DNA of 64,000 nt from Monarcha castaneiventris obscurior (taxonomy: Eukaryota > Chordata > Aves > Passeriformes > Monarchidae): the NCBI GenBank assembly GCA_026261815.1, contig JAMPIT010000493.1, positions 10,123,501-10,187,500 of the forward strand, in the 5' to 3' direction. Position numbers and translations under genes: made by a program. The first letter of the stretch is position 1, and each line of letters begins with the position of its first letter. Below the pieces are notes generated by a model that saw nothing but the letters and a program-made list of their open reading frames with translations, was not told where the DNA came from and ran no database searches. Of the stretch, positions 47,401-53,934 are shown piece by piece.

Positions 47401-50400
47401 AGGGGAGAATCCCTTCCCAATTCCCAACCCAAACCCCTCCTCTCTTCCAGCTCAAAGCCTCTCAAGAGGAGCTGCTGCTCGGCTCTCCCAGCACGAGGAC
47501 TCGGAGCAAACTCTCCCATCCTCAATGGGAAGGAGGGAAGGAGGGAAGGAGGGAAGGAGGGAAGGAGGGAAGGAGGGAAGGAGGGAAGGAGGGAAGGAGG
47601 GAAGGAGGGAAGGAGGGAAGGAGGGAAGGAGGGAAGGAGGGAAGGAGGGAAGGAGGGAAGGAGGGAAGGAGGGAAGGAGGGAAGGAGGGAAGGAGGGAAG
47701 GAGGGAAGGAGGGAAGGAGGGAAGGAGCTGCCTCTTGCAGACACCAGTCCCTGGGGGGTTGTGTAAATCTGAGCTCGCTGTGAGTAAGAAGAACGAGGGT
47801 TGTCATGTCAGGCTTAAGCACGGCTGTCAAACCTCGTATTTCAAATGCCACCTCCTTTCAACAACAACCACACGCCCCAACGTGGAAACACAGGCAGCAG
47901 GGAAAGGCTCGGGAGAGTTGATGCTGTCAGCTCGTGTTAACATAGCATTTCCCCACGGCAAACACAGCCCTGCCAGGGCTCAGCCTCCAGGGCCTGGCAG
48001 CACCCACGGCAGCTCTGAGGATCCCAGGGCAGCCCCGAGGATCCCGGGGCAGCTCTGACAGAGCTCTGAGCCAGCCCAAGGTGAAGGAAAAGCGATTTAT
48101 TGCTGCGTTATGCAGATCAAGCCCTCCACCCCGGGTGCTGGAAGTCGTTGCCACGGAATCCCAGAACATTCCGAGCTGCAAGGGACCCGCAGGGAGTCCT
48201 GCAGCAGCTTCCCCTCAGCTCAGGGTGGGATTTGGGGACACGGGATTGCCTGGAGCTCCTGCCCACCCAGGTCTGTGTCAGAGACCTGGTTTAGCTGCAG
48301 CCCTTCCCAGCTGACTAAAGGGGGAGGATTTCTGCCAACGACCCCATTTAAGTGACAAATTCCCACTGATCTCAAGGCTCTGAGCTCTGTGCCAGCCCAG
48401 CCAGGGACAGACCTCAAACCCAAGCTGGTGGCAAAGGCAGGACTAAAAGAGGAAAATCCCCCTGGGATTCCATGAACCTGGAACCACTGGGGCAGAGGGA
48501 AGGATTCCCCACACCTTCCCCTCGTCCCAGCCCCACCGAGCCGGGGAGCAGCTGCTGGCACAGGGACACCCCGCTCCTGCCAACCTGGATCTGGGCACTT
48601 CCCCTCCTCTGGGCTCCAAAGCCAGGATGCAGCAATGCCACAAATCCACCATTTCTCGGGAAAACACGGCAGGGCTGGCGGGGGAGGAGAGGCAGGCAGG
48701 AGGCAGCTGGGGGATCTGAAGCATCCCCAGGATGGAGGAGCCCAAACCCTTCCCTGGGGCCCAGCAGTGGAGCAGGAGACAAATCCAGACTCCAAAACCA
48801 ACCACGGGGAATGAATCCAGCTCCGTGCCCTCACGCTGGTGGGAATCCCCCAAAACAGAGCAGGATTTAAACCCAGACACCTCTCCCAGGGCTGGGCATC
48901 TCATTCCCACAGGGATTCAGTGCAGCAAGCCCCAGAATTCTGGGCTCCAAACTCTCCTCACCCCCCAAACCCTCGGATCCAGCGCTGCCCCAGCTCAGCC
49001 CCGTGGCTGTGGAGCCTCACAGGAGCTTTTTTCTGCAAATCTGGAATAAACAGAGCCATGACCTTCACACCCAGGGCTGGGTTGAGCCCACCCACGCTGC
49101 TGGGGCAGAATTAAATCCCTCATTAAAGCAGGCAGGCCTGGCCACGCTCCTGGGGGATCCCTGGGGTGAGAACGGGAACACCAAGGGAAACACAGGGAGC
49201 AGGAAATCCGGGAAAAGGAGATCCCATGGCAGGATGGGGAAGTCAGGTGGAAGAGGAGACTCCAGCAGGACATTTCCACTGCCAAACTTTTGCATTTGGC
49301 TTCATGAAGGCTCCAACAACGAGGAGCAGCCTCAGCAGAGCTGTGTGAATTCCTGATGCTGTTTGAAGGGAATATTCGATCCCAGCACGCCTGGGGAGGG
49401 CTGAGGAGCGTGGCTGGATCATCTCCTGCTCCACCTGGGGCAGAGGACACCCAGCTGCAGCCCAGCAGAGGAAAAGCTGGGCCAGGCTGCAGGGAAGGGG
49501 GGCTGCAGGTGTTTGTTGCTGGTGTCTGAGCCCAGCCCTGCAGCACCGCTGAGGAAAAACAAAAAAAGAAAAAAAAATCTCATTTAAGGATATCGAGATT
49601 TAAGGGAAAAGGCAGCAGAATTCCACATCAGATGCCCCAGCAAGCAAAGCTTTGTCTCTATGGAAACACATCACCTCGCAGGCTCCTGCATGCAAAACCC
49701 TGGATTTTCCAGGAGTTCCAGGGAGGGAACTGAGGCAGGGAAAAGGCAAAGCCAAGGCTGGAAAGAGCTGAGCTCCTCCACACCACCACAAGGACCGAGC
49801 TGCACAGGTCCCTCCACCCCAGGTGACGCCTGTGCCCTCAGACAGGGGCAACCTGAGCAGCAAGATGCTCCCAGTACAGCTGGGGGCTCTCCCAGTACAC
49901 CCCAGTTCAATTTAACCACATGCCCGAGCCCAGCCCAGCACCCCCGGATCAGCTGGAGCATGGGCAGGGAAGGCAATGCCCAGCCACACCTCCCTGGGTC
50001 CCAAAACAACCCCCTGCACCCCAGGCCACCCTCCCTGAGGTCACCTGCACATCCCTGTCCCGCATCCTCCTCCTGCCTCAGCAGGGGCAGAGACATTTGG
50101 AGTTAATCCCGGATTTATTTGGCTTGGCAGCTGCCAGAAGGGGAGCAGGGAAATGTTTACCAGGAGGGTGGAGAACCAGCCCAGCTCCAGCAGGGCACAG
50201 GCGAGGGCAGCTCCCATAGCCCCGTTTGCCCGAGGGCTGGGCCAGGAGGGGATTTCTCCTGCAGCTCCTCCATGGATCCTTTGCAAAGCCCCCAAGCACA
50301 AGAACCAGGAAAAGGGGGGAGGAAAAGGTTCCTTGTGTTGTTAAACCCTTTCAGGCAATGAAAAGGTGGAGACCCAGCTGTTGGCCAAGCCATGCCCTGG

Positions 50401-52834
50401 TGGGAGAATTCAAATTTGGGGGACCCTGCTGTCACCAGGGGCTCCCTCACCCCTCCTCCAGGCACTGCAGCACCCCAAAACCACTTCCCCCTTCCTGCTC
50501 TGAGCGCTGCCAGCTGGAAGAGCTGAGGGAAAAGCAAATGTTTGCCGAGCTCTGTGACGTGGTGGCCACGGCCAGGACAGCACCGGGACAGCAGCTCCTA
50601 ACCCCTGATGGGATTCTGGGATTCCTGGAGAAAACGCCCGCCCGAGGATCCCCTACAACCACCAAGGGGAAGGATCCTCATCCCCCAGGGAGCAAACCCA
50701 GCTCCTGTCACCCACCACGGTGCCCAGGGGCCACCTGCCCAGCCAGGACACGGTGAGGGGAACCTGGCAGAGCCCCAGTGACCCCAGCACTGCCCCCAGA
50801 GCCCATCCCAGGGCCCCCCAGCACCTGCAGTGTGGGGTGCAGCAGCCGGACTCGATCTTTAATGAGGCAAATGAAGGTGATTTAACGAGTCTGGGTGAGG
50901 CCCCACCTGCCCCCAGCACCTGGGCAGCGGCAGCTCCACATTTCCCAAGCCCCCCCCACACAATTTCCAGCCACACAAGTCCATGTTTTCCTTCAGGAAA
51001 AGCTGCCCTGAGCCCCACATCCCACGTGCAGCTTCCAGGGAGAGCTGCAGCTCCCTGTTCCCTCTCCTGCCGAGGGTTTAAAGCATCCATGGAGAAGCAC
51101 AAAGGCAGCCAGGCACAGCAGCCCCCAGCACAACTCTCCTGCCCATCTCCATCACTCCAGTGCTCCGGGAGCCGCTCAGAATCCCAGGGAACTGAACTCC
51201 TGAGAGCCAAGCCTGGCGTGGGCAGCGTGGTGTCCTCGTGCCCGTCCTCGTGCCACCTCCGTGCCCAGCCCGGAGGAACCGGGACAGGATGAGACTGAGC
51301 TGAGCCCTTCCCTGCCCTCGGGGAATCATCCAAGGGATTTTAACTCGGGTGGGCACCAAACGGAGCGTGGAGGGGCTGCAGAGAACACAGGGGAGGAGGA
51401 GGAGGAGGAGGAGGAGGAGGAGGAGGAGGAGGCTGCACTCACCCCTGCAGCAAAGCCCAAGCTCCCATCGAGGATCCGCCTCTGGAAAAAAGCAAACACA
51501 AAACACCTTTAGCTCCTGGTGAAAGCACTGCCCCCACAATGCTGGGGAGATGGGGAAGGGGTCGCCTTCTCCAGGCTGGAGAGGGATTTTGGACACAGGG
51601 AATGGCTTCCCACTCCCAGAGAGCAGGGATGGATGGGATTTTGGGAAGGAATTGTTCCCTGGGAGGGGCTGGGATGGAATTCCCAGAGAAGCTGAGGCTG
51701 CCCCTGGATCGCTGGCAGTGCCCAAGGCCAGGTTGGACATTGGGGTTTGGAGCAGCCTGGGACAGTGGGAGGTGTCCCCGCCATGGCAGGGGTGGCACTG
51801 GATGGGATTTAGGGTCCCTCCCAACCCAAACCATTCTGGAATTCTGTGGTGGCAGCACCCCCACGACCCCACAGAGCCCCATGCCCACCCAGAGCCCAGG
51901 CCAAAGGCTGTGCAAAGTTAAACCAGAGGCTCTCCTGCCCCTCTGCGGGAGCTGCCCTGCATTTCCCTCCCTCCTTGGAGGCTTTCATCCCTCCAACCCC
52001 AGGCTGCTCCAAACAAATCCATTGCTCTGCCCTATCCCACAGGGATAAATCCTGCCCCTTTCACTCCCAGGGCAGGTTTTTCTCCCCCTCCCCAAGGAAG
52101 AAAACCAAAGTGCTTCTCCTCCAAAGGGAGCCTCTCTCTGCAGCCACCTCCTGAATAAACCATCACAAGACCCAGGCATGAATAATAAATCCATCTGGGC
52201 AATTTGGAACACCCTGGCGAGGGGGGCTCTAATTTTGGATCCAGGGTGACTCGAAGCTCAGCACTTTGCTCCTTCTGAGCACGGCCTGACCCAAATCCTG
52301 CCCTGGAAATGCGGCAGCAAAACCAGGTTAGAGGCAGGGAAGCTGCTGCTGCCAGCACAGAGCCCCAGGAGCACATTCCACAGCCCAGCCTGAGCAATTT
52401 GATTTCCCTCCCCATCGGTGAGTTGAGAAAGGAGCTGGATTTTTCCTCCTCTTGCCCCAGGAGCGACACCGAGCCCCTCCAAGCTGGGAGCAGGCAGCCC
52501 AACCCAGGCAGGAGCAGGGCACGGCCCTCGGAGCCGGATCCTGCTGGGATGCCAGGGGTGAGGGGCTATCCCAGGGATGAGGGGCTATCCCAGGGATGAG
52601 GGGCTGATCCCAGGGGCGAGGGGCTGCTCCCAGGGACGAGGGGCTGCTCCCAGGGACATGGGGCTGCTCCCAGGGACGAGGGGCTGATCCCAGGGACGAG
52701 GGGCTGCTCCCAGCACTCACCCGGCCGCTGGAGAACACGAACACCAGCGCCGAGCCCGCGGCCGTCAGCCCCCAGGTGAGGAACGTCCCCAGCAGCGCCT
52801 GCACCACCGGCCCCCATCCCGGGATCATGCTGGC
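5385..52834 (-). CDS. SLC39A11: SLC39A11 (ZIP11) zinc transporter, 5' two thirds, six coding exons in window, 3' end outside
   Basis: ZIP11 is a member of the SLC39 metal transporter family that moves zinc towards the cytosol; it is reported in Golgi, nuclear and other membranes. Six minus-strand exons splice in frame: 52828-52721, 51481-51443, 47031-46873, 34373-34235, 16956-16783 and 5454-5385. The joined product is 229 complete codons, starting MIPGWGPVVQALLG. TM1 is about residues 8-31, TM2 43-65, TM3 73-100, then a variable hydrophilic loop of about 103-190, and TM4 about 190-215 with H203, N204, P206, E207, G208 (HNxPEG). It aligns throughout with human ZIP11 (about 340 residues) as I remember it. 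The exon with the second metal motif (NLAIGIGIQNFPEG in relatives) is not found between 1 and 5384, so the gene continues off the window. Introns are GT-AG except the fourth, which is GC-AG. Confidence 0.96.
5811..5958. repeat. 74-bp tandem duplication (two copies)
   Basis: GATCCCTTTGGAAGGGTGAC and the following bases at 5811-5884 repeat at 5885-5958 with one mismatch in the core, so the duplication is recent. Confidence 0.95.
6220..6450 (-). mobile_element. CR1 LINE 3' fragment
   Basis: ATGGAATGGTTTGGATGGGA, GGGACCCTAAATCCCATCC and CTGGCCTTGGGCACTGCCAG in reversed CR1 order. Confidence 0.92.
7045..7318. repeat. A/T-rich imperfect tandem repeat, about 28-32 bp unit
   Basis: About nine diverged copies of TTGCCTAAAAAATATCCTTG followed by CAGGAATC. 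There are no unique spacers, so this is not a CRISPR-type array. Confidence 0.9.
7540..7654. repeat. 21-bp tandem repeat, five and a half copies
   Basis: Units AACATCAGGAATTACGGATT(T) follow at exactly 21 bp. The in-frame open reading is a by-product of the 21-bp period. Confidence 0.95.
8213..8475 (-). mobile_element. CR1 LINE 3' fragment
   Basis: Reversed CR1: GGGACCTTAAAGATC, CCATGGGCAGGGACACCTCC, and the rarer 5'-ward part GCCATTCCCTGTGTCCTGTC. Confidence 0.9.
10868..10965. repeat. 13-14 bp tandem repeat
   Basis: CTGCATCCCTCAG and variants repeat about seven times. Confidence 0.85.
12586..12690 (+). mobile_element. CR1 LINE fragment
   Basis: GGCTCAGGGAGCTGGGAAGG, then CAGCCTGGAGAAAAGGAGG: an internal CR1 stretch in sense orientation, partly repeated at 12843. 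Confidence 0.8.
12780..13200 (+). mobile_element. CR1 LINE fragment, longer, with internal duplication
   Basis: Sense CR1: CTGAGGGAGCTGGGAAAGGG at 12843 duplicates 12632 (offset 211 bp), then GAGGCTCAGGGGGGACCTTG, and the 3' part TCCAACCTCAATGGCTCCG. Confidence 0.88.
13435..13640. promoter_or_regulatory. AT-rich candidate conserved element in intron 5
   Basis: A repeat-free AT-rich island in GC-rich surroundings with homeodomain-like cores (TAATTA, ATTAAT) and a SOX-like ATTGTT. Regulatory role is inferred only from composition. Confidence 0.3.
14405..14590 (+). mobile_element. CR1 LINE 3' fragment
   Basis: Sense CR1: TTGTTCCCTGCGAGGGTGGG, GAAGCTGTGGCTGCCCCATC and the following GGGAGGTGTCTCTGCCC. 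Confidence 0.92.
16783..16956 (-). CDS. SLC39A11: SLC39A11 coding exon 5 (loop end, TM4 start, HN of HNxPEG)
   Basis: A 174-nt exon encodes (D)KAENGEPYQRRR, a Pro/Gly/Ala-rich loop, then SSSWRRIVLMILAITIHNIP. The acceptor is TGTCCCCAG and the donor ATCCCAG|GTGAGC. It starts with two bases of a codon and ends with one (G of Glu207). The His and Asn of the HNxPEG metal site are here, the Glu codon is split by the intron. The GC-rich loop contains two near-copies of a 20-base stretch (about 16886-16925), giving PPGVPE then PPAFPA. Confidence 0.95.
17256..17618 (+). repeat. 363-bp direct duplication, copy 1
   Basis: Matches 21541-21903 without gaps, with about 11 mismatches by eye (roughly 97% identity). 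It starts AGGACAGAGCTGCTGAGACC and ends CAGCAGGACCAGGGTGAG. Flanking sequence is unrelated. It ends 300 bp upstream (in gene sense) of exon 5. Confidence 0.95.
18040..18215 (-). mobile_element. CR1 LINE 3' fragment (CR1 subtype with GTCCCCAGAGCACTGAG)
   Basis: Reversed CR1: CCCCACCTTGTCCCCAGAGC and TCCTTGGACACCTCCAGGGA. Confidence 0.88.
18880..19085 (-). mobile_element. CR1 LINE 3' fragment with tail
   Basis: TCATGGAATCATGGAATGGT is the reversed 8-bp-repeat CR1 tail; body follows to CCCAATATCCCATCTAATCC. Confidence 0.93.
19795..20150. promoter_or_regulatory. AT-rich candidate conserved element in intron 4
   Basis: About 350 bp of non-repetitive, compositionally distinct sequence with GATA (AGATAA, TTATCA), TTAATTA-like and bHLH-type motifs. 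The strongest-looking candidate non-coding element in the window, but conservation cannot be tested here. Confidence 0.35.
21541..21903 (+). repeat. 363-bp direct duplication, copy 2
   Basis: Partner of 17256-17618 in the same orientation, 4.3 kb away in the same intron. No family recognised; either a local segmental duplication or an unclassified interspersed repeat. Confidence 0.95.
22960..23170. repeat. Imperfect tandem repeat (about 45-60 bp unit)
   Basis: Phrases such as CACCCAGAGCACGACACC and CCCAAATCCCAGCTC recur three to four times, diverged. Confidence 0.7.
23655..23730. repeat. Short tandem repeat, about 19-20 bp unit
   Basis: Three to four copies of CATTCCCACAGGATCCTGC with small changes. 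Confidence 0.8.
24245..24445 (-). mobile_element. CR1 LINE 3' fragment
   Basis: TGGAATGGTTTGGGTTGGGA, GGGACCTCAGAGCTCATCC and CTTGGACACTTCCAGGGATC. Confidence 0.93.
26150..26265 (-). mobile_element. CR1 LINE 3' fragment, short
   Basis: GGGGTGGAAAAGACCTTTAA, GCTCATCCAGTTCCACCCC, truncated after GCTCCAAGCCCC. Confidence 0.85.
27166..27495. repeat. Imperfect 41-47 bp tandem repeat
   Basis: About eight diverged units built on AGCCCCACTGAATTAAAG(G/A)A followed by CAATTA and AAACCCCCC. No function apparent. Confidence 0.85.
27931..28010. repeat. 29-bp tandem repeat, three copies
   Basis: AAATTCATCCATTTTCCCAG recurs at 29-bp spacing with very few changes. Confidence 0.9.
28191..28260. repeat. 31-bp tandem repeat, two and a quarter copies
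   Basis: CACAGGGGGAAGACTCAAAA, continuing to CCCAAAGCAG, is repeated at 31-bp spacing with one base change. Confidence 0.9.
29690..30080. promoter_or_regulatory. AT-rich candidate conserved element in intron 4
   Basis: Repeat-free AT-richer block including CTATAAAAGC and TTTAATCAATAC; no coding potential. Confidence 0.3.
31085..31300 (-). mobile_element. CR1 LINE 3' fragment
   Basis: GGCTGCTCCAACCTGGCCTT, GGACACTTCCAGGGATCCAG and two copies of CCCTCAGAGGGAAGGATTT-like sequence. Confidence 0.9.
32371..32463 (-). mobile_element. CR1 LINE 3' fragment, short
   Basis: TGGAATGGTTTGGGTTGGGA to CCCAGGCTGCTCCAAAACG. Confidence 0.9.
32815..33170. promoter_or_regulatory. AT-rich candidate conserved element in intron 4
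   Basis: AT-rich block including A-rich runs (33050-33095) and TTCAACAGTGATTAAGCC; repeat-free on either side of the A-rich run. Confidence 0.25.
33470..33665. promoter_or_regulatory. AT-rich candidate conserved element in intron 4
   Basis: Includes GTAATTAAGC, GTGACGTTC (CRE-like) and AAATTAATTTACTAAATTAC; no repeat family recognised. Confidence 0.3.
34235..34373 (-). CDS. SLC39A11: SLC39A11 coding exon 4 (TM3-TM4 loop), GC donor
   Basis: A 139-nt exon encodes GFTGPSHAALALS through to the conserved ELSIRIGRAGLHP. It is phase 0 at the start and leaves one base (G) at the end. The acceptor is CCTTGCAG. The 3' boundary reads CCCAG|GCAAGC, a GC donor. Joining G to AC of exon 5 restores an Asp codon and the conserved DKxENGE stretch, which fixes this boundary. 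The earlier GTAGAG inside the exon would drop GRAGLHP. This loop is the least conserved part of ZIP11 and is probably cytosolic. Confidence 0.93.
34530..34745 (-). mobile_element. CR1 LINE 3' fragment
   Basis: GAAAGGGACCCTAAATCCCA through CCTTGGGCACTGCCAGGGAT; tail lost. Confidence 0.92.
35541..35830 (-). mobile_element. CR1 LINE 3' fragment
   Basis: CACAGAATCCCAGATTGCTT, GGGTGGGAAGGATCTTAAATC and the 5'-ward GCCATTCCCTGTGTCCTGTC. Confidence 0.92.
36830..36865. repeat. AT-rich 15-bp perfect inverted repeat
   Basis: TTTATATATAAATTC and its exact reverse complement are separated by ACATAT, inside an AT-rich block (36800-36870). A cruciform or hairpin is possible. Confidence 0.9.
36973..37026 (+). 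repeat. (GGGGTGA)n heptanucleotide tract
   Basis: About seven and a half perfect GGGGTGA units, a strong G-quadruplex candidate on the plus strand. Confidence 0.95.
38891..38902 (+). repeat. Left 12-bp direct repeat flanking the retroviral insert
   Basis: ACTTCTCATGGG immediately precedes the TG terminus and recurs at 40159-40170 at the other end of the insert. It is a candidate target-site duplication. Confidence 0.7.
38903..39100. repeat. Perfect 86-bp inverted repeat with 26-nt loop (retroviral LTR end duplicated head-to-head)
   Basis: The left arm 38903-38988 and right arm 39015-39100 are exact reverse complements, separated by 38989-39014. The right arm runs into the PBS, so it is the natural LTR 3' end; the left arm is its inverted copy and ends at the same TG/CA terminus. 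Transcribed within SLC39A11 pre-mRNA, it would fold into a long hairpin. Confidence 0.97.
39103..39120 (+). other. Retroviral primer-binding site, tRNA-Lys(1,2)-like
   Basis: TGGCGCACCAACGTGAGG begins two bases after the LTR CA terminus. It matches the tRNA-Lys1,2 complement TGGCGCCCAACGTGGGGC except for one inserted A and one G-to-A change. Confidence 0.75.
40159..40170 (+). repeat. Right 12-bp direct repeat flanking the retroviral insert
   Basis: A second copy of ACTTCTCATGGG, continuing directly into the tail end of a minus-oriented CR1 (ATCATGGAATGG), suggests that the insert landed at the CR1 3' tail. Confidence 0.7.
40161..40300 (-). mobile_element. CR1 LINE 3' fragment adjoining the retroviral insert
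   Basis: GGATCATGGAATGGTTTGGG and GGAAGGACCTTAAAGCTCAG; its tail end overlaps the right 12-bp direct repeat. Confidence 0.9.
41095..41260. promoter_or_regulatory. AT-rich candidate conserved element in intron 3
   Basis: Includes TTCTAATTAAGAGCAGCTGA (homeodomain plus E-box) and CATTAATAAAATGAAATGC; sharply different from its surroundings. Confidence 0.3.
42237..42435 (-). mobile_element. CR1 LINE 3' fragment (subtype as at 18040)
   Basis: ATCACTGAGGTTGGAAAAGC and CCTTGGACACCTCCAGGGAT. Confidence 0.92.
43926..44000 (-). mobile_element. CR1 LINE 3' fragment, very short
   Basis: AAATCATTCAGGGTGGAAAA and GCCCTCTGAGAGCACCGAG only. Confidence 0.7.
46735..46888. repeat. 41-bp tandem repeat containing the exon 3 splice donor
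   Basis: Four units of exactly 41 bp. In SLC39A11 sense each carries CCCAGTG(C/T)TG|GT followed by GGGAATTCC. GT positions are 46872-46871 (used donor), 46831-46830, 46790-46789, and 46749-46748, where the site has mutated to GTCACT. The last 16 coding bases of exon 3 form part of the unit. Confidence 0.95.
46873..47031 (-). CDS. SLC39A11: SLC39A11 coding exon 3 (TM2-TM3)
   Basis: A 159-nt phase-0 exon encodes VMLAASYWSLLAPAIEMAEE and onward through TM3 to DLLLPVL. The acceptor is CTATCCCCAG at 47032 and the donor GTGAGT at 46872. The last 16 exon bases and the donor belong to a 41-bp unit repeated in tandem into the intron, giving two more intact GTGAGT sites 41 and 82 nt downstream. Only the first site preserves the frame into exon 4. 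The sequence has YGAD where human ZIP11 has YLAD, as I recall it. Confidence 0.96.
47216..47455 (-). mobile_element. CR1 LINE 3' fragment
   Basis: CCAGAATGGTTGGGGCTGGA, AAAGACCTGAAATCCCATCC and CCTTGGACACTGCCAGGGAT. Confidence 0.92.
47527..47727. repeat. (GGGAAGGA)25 octanucleotide satellite
   Basis: An essentially perfect 201-bp run of an 8-bp all-purine unit. Long open frames on both strands here are repeat artefacts. A homopurine mirror repeat of this length can form triplex (H-DNA). Confidence 0.98.
48148..48205 (-). mobile_element. CR1 LINE 3' fragment, short and diverged
   Basis: GGAATCCCAGAACATTCCGA and GCTGCAAGGGACCC, the tail-proximal part of a reversed CR1. Confidence 0.6.
51392..51432. 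repeat. (GGA)n microsatellite next to the exon 2 donor
   Basis: About 13 perfect GGA triplets (TCC in the sense of SLC39A11) begin ten bases into the intron after coding exon 2. Confidence 0.95.
51443..51481 (-). CDS. SLC39A11: SLC39A11 coding exon 2 (39-nt micro-exon)
   Basis: A 39-nt exon encodes RRILDGSLGFAAG, nearly invariant in ZIP11 proteins at the start of TM2. The acceptor is TTTTTTCCAG and the donor GTGAGT, both phase 0, so skipping it would keep the frame but delete part of TM2. A GGA/TCC trinucleotide tract begins ten bases into the downstream intron (51392-51432). The exon is far too short for ORF scanning and rests on homology plus splice sites. Confidence 0.95.
51540..51850 (+). 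mobile_element. CR1 LINE 3' fragment
   Basis: Sense CR1 with GACACAGGGAATGGCTTCCC, GAAGCTGAGGCTGCCCCTGG and the 3' end AACCCAAACCATTCTGGAAT. Confidence 0.93.
52559..52713. repeat. 20-bp minisatellite next to the exon 1 donor
   Basis: About eight units of 19-20 bp (AGGGGCTGCTCCCAGGGACG and variants) run up to 52713, six bases short of the GT of the SLC39A11 coding exon 1 donor (52720-52719). Confidence 0.9.
52721..52834 (-). CDS. SLC39A11: SLC39A11 coding exon 1 (start codon, TM1)
   Basis: The exon begins after a pyrimidine-rich acceptor (CTCTCTCCCAG) at 52834. Six 5'-UTR bases precede the ATG at 52828-52826, which has A at -3. Its 36 codons run to SSGR at 52721, followed by GTGAGT. They hold TM1. 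The start is supported because it is the only ATG ahead of the conserved VQALLGTF stretch inside the exon, and because relatives start similarly close to TM1. The acceptor shows that at least one non-coding exon lies upstream. A 20-bp minisatellite starts only a few bases inside the following intron. Confidence 0.95.
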
Positions 52835-53934
52835 CTGGGAGAGAGGAGCAGCCTCGGGAACAGAGCCAGGGCTTCCCAAACCCCACGGGAATCCCCCCCG
52901 AACCCCTCTGCACCAAAGGGATCAGAGCCAGCTCGACCACCCCTCCCCTAAGCTCCTCTCTCCCCCTTAGGTGAGGCTTTGCAGTTTAAGCCGAGCTCCG
53001 AGGAGCAGCGGGGATGGGACACAGCACATCCCACCTGGAGCACGACCCCGACGGGATTTGGGGGCTCAGAGCTCGCCCACCCCTTTTTGTGCCCCAAGGC
53101 CGCTGCTCCTGGCGTGGGAGGCGAACGCCTCAGAGCACCTTGGGAAAGGGGGAAAAGGGGAACGAACCCCAGGGATGGGCAGCAAGCCCTGGGAAGGGCC
53201 CAGGGAGCAGCACCGCAATGGAAATACAGGTGTGGAAACACGGATGTACCGATTTATAACATTTACATGCGAATATATCGAATTTAGCGGGGCTGATGGA
53301 TTTATACGCAAATACACAAGAAATACACAGGCCAGTGCCAGCTTCAAAGGCTCTCCCAGCCCCCAGCCTTGCCCCGAAGCTCTTCCCAATCCCTGCAGGT
53401 GCGTGCCCAGCTCAGACCCCGCTGGATTCCCGGCTCAGACTCCACCTGGATCCCCGGGAAGCCCCCCTTTTTCTTCAGGGGGTCCTGCAGCCCATCCAGG
53501 AGGACCCAAACACCCCCCAAATCCCCCCCCCAACCCCACCCCGGGTGCTCCACCCTCTTACCCCGCACCCCCCGGCCCTCCAGCCGTGGGGCCGGTCCCA
53601 GGACCCCCGAATCCTCCAAACCTGGAGCCCCCAGCCGGTCCCAGGACCCCCAAACCCCCAAAACTGAAGCCGCCGGATCCCCGAGCCCCCCAAACCTGGA
53701 GCACCCGGGCCGGCCCCAGGACCCCCGGACCCCGCAAACCTGGACACCCCTAAGCCCCTGGCCCACCCCAGGACCCCCAAACCCCCCAAACCACCCCCAC
53801 CCCAACCCACCCCACACCCCCAAACCTGGAGCCCCCGGACACCGCGGCCAATCCCAGCACCCCCGAACCCCCCCAAACCCGCAGCTCCCGGCCGCTCTCA
53901 AGCCCTCCCTCAAACCTGAATCCCCTGGTGGCTG
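52835..53934 (-). other. SLC39A11: 5'-UTR intron of SLC39A11 (inferred)
   Basis: This lies between the promoter island and coding exon 1. It contains a short AT-rich stretch (53225-53340) and a long C-rich (plus) / G-rich (minus) imperfect repeat at about 53510-53890. No coding signal is recognised. The Pro-rich open frames here come from the C-rich composition. Confidence 0.55.
53510..53890. repeat. C-rich imperfect minisatellite
   Basis: Variants of CCCCAGGACCCCC-AAACCTGGAGC recur about every 50-60 bp, with long C runs on the plus strand. On the transcribed minus-sense strand these are G runs capable of G-quadruplex formation, directly downstream of the inferred SLC39A11 TSS. Confidence 0.7.

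Larger units (their letters stand above)
47032..51442 (-). other. SLC39A11: SLC39A11 intron 2
   Basis: GTGAGT...CAG intron of about 4.4 kb. It holds a CR1 fragment (47216-47455), the octanucleotide satellite (47527-47727), a non-repetitive AT-richer stretch at 47760-47950, a second short CR1 fragment (48148-48205), and otherwise GC-rich unique sequence without coding signal. Confidence 0.9.
51482..52720 (-). other. SLC39A11: SLC39A11 intron 1 (between coding exons 1 and 2)
   Basis: GTGAGT...CAG intron. It holds the 20-bp minisatellite at the donor and a plus-oriented CR1 fragment at about 51540-51850. The rest is unremarkable GC-rich sequence. Confidence 0.9.
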
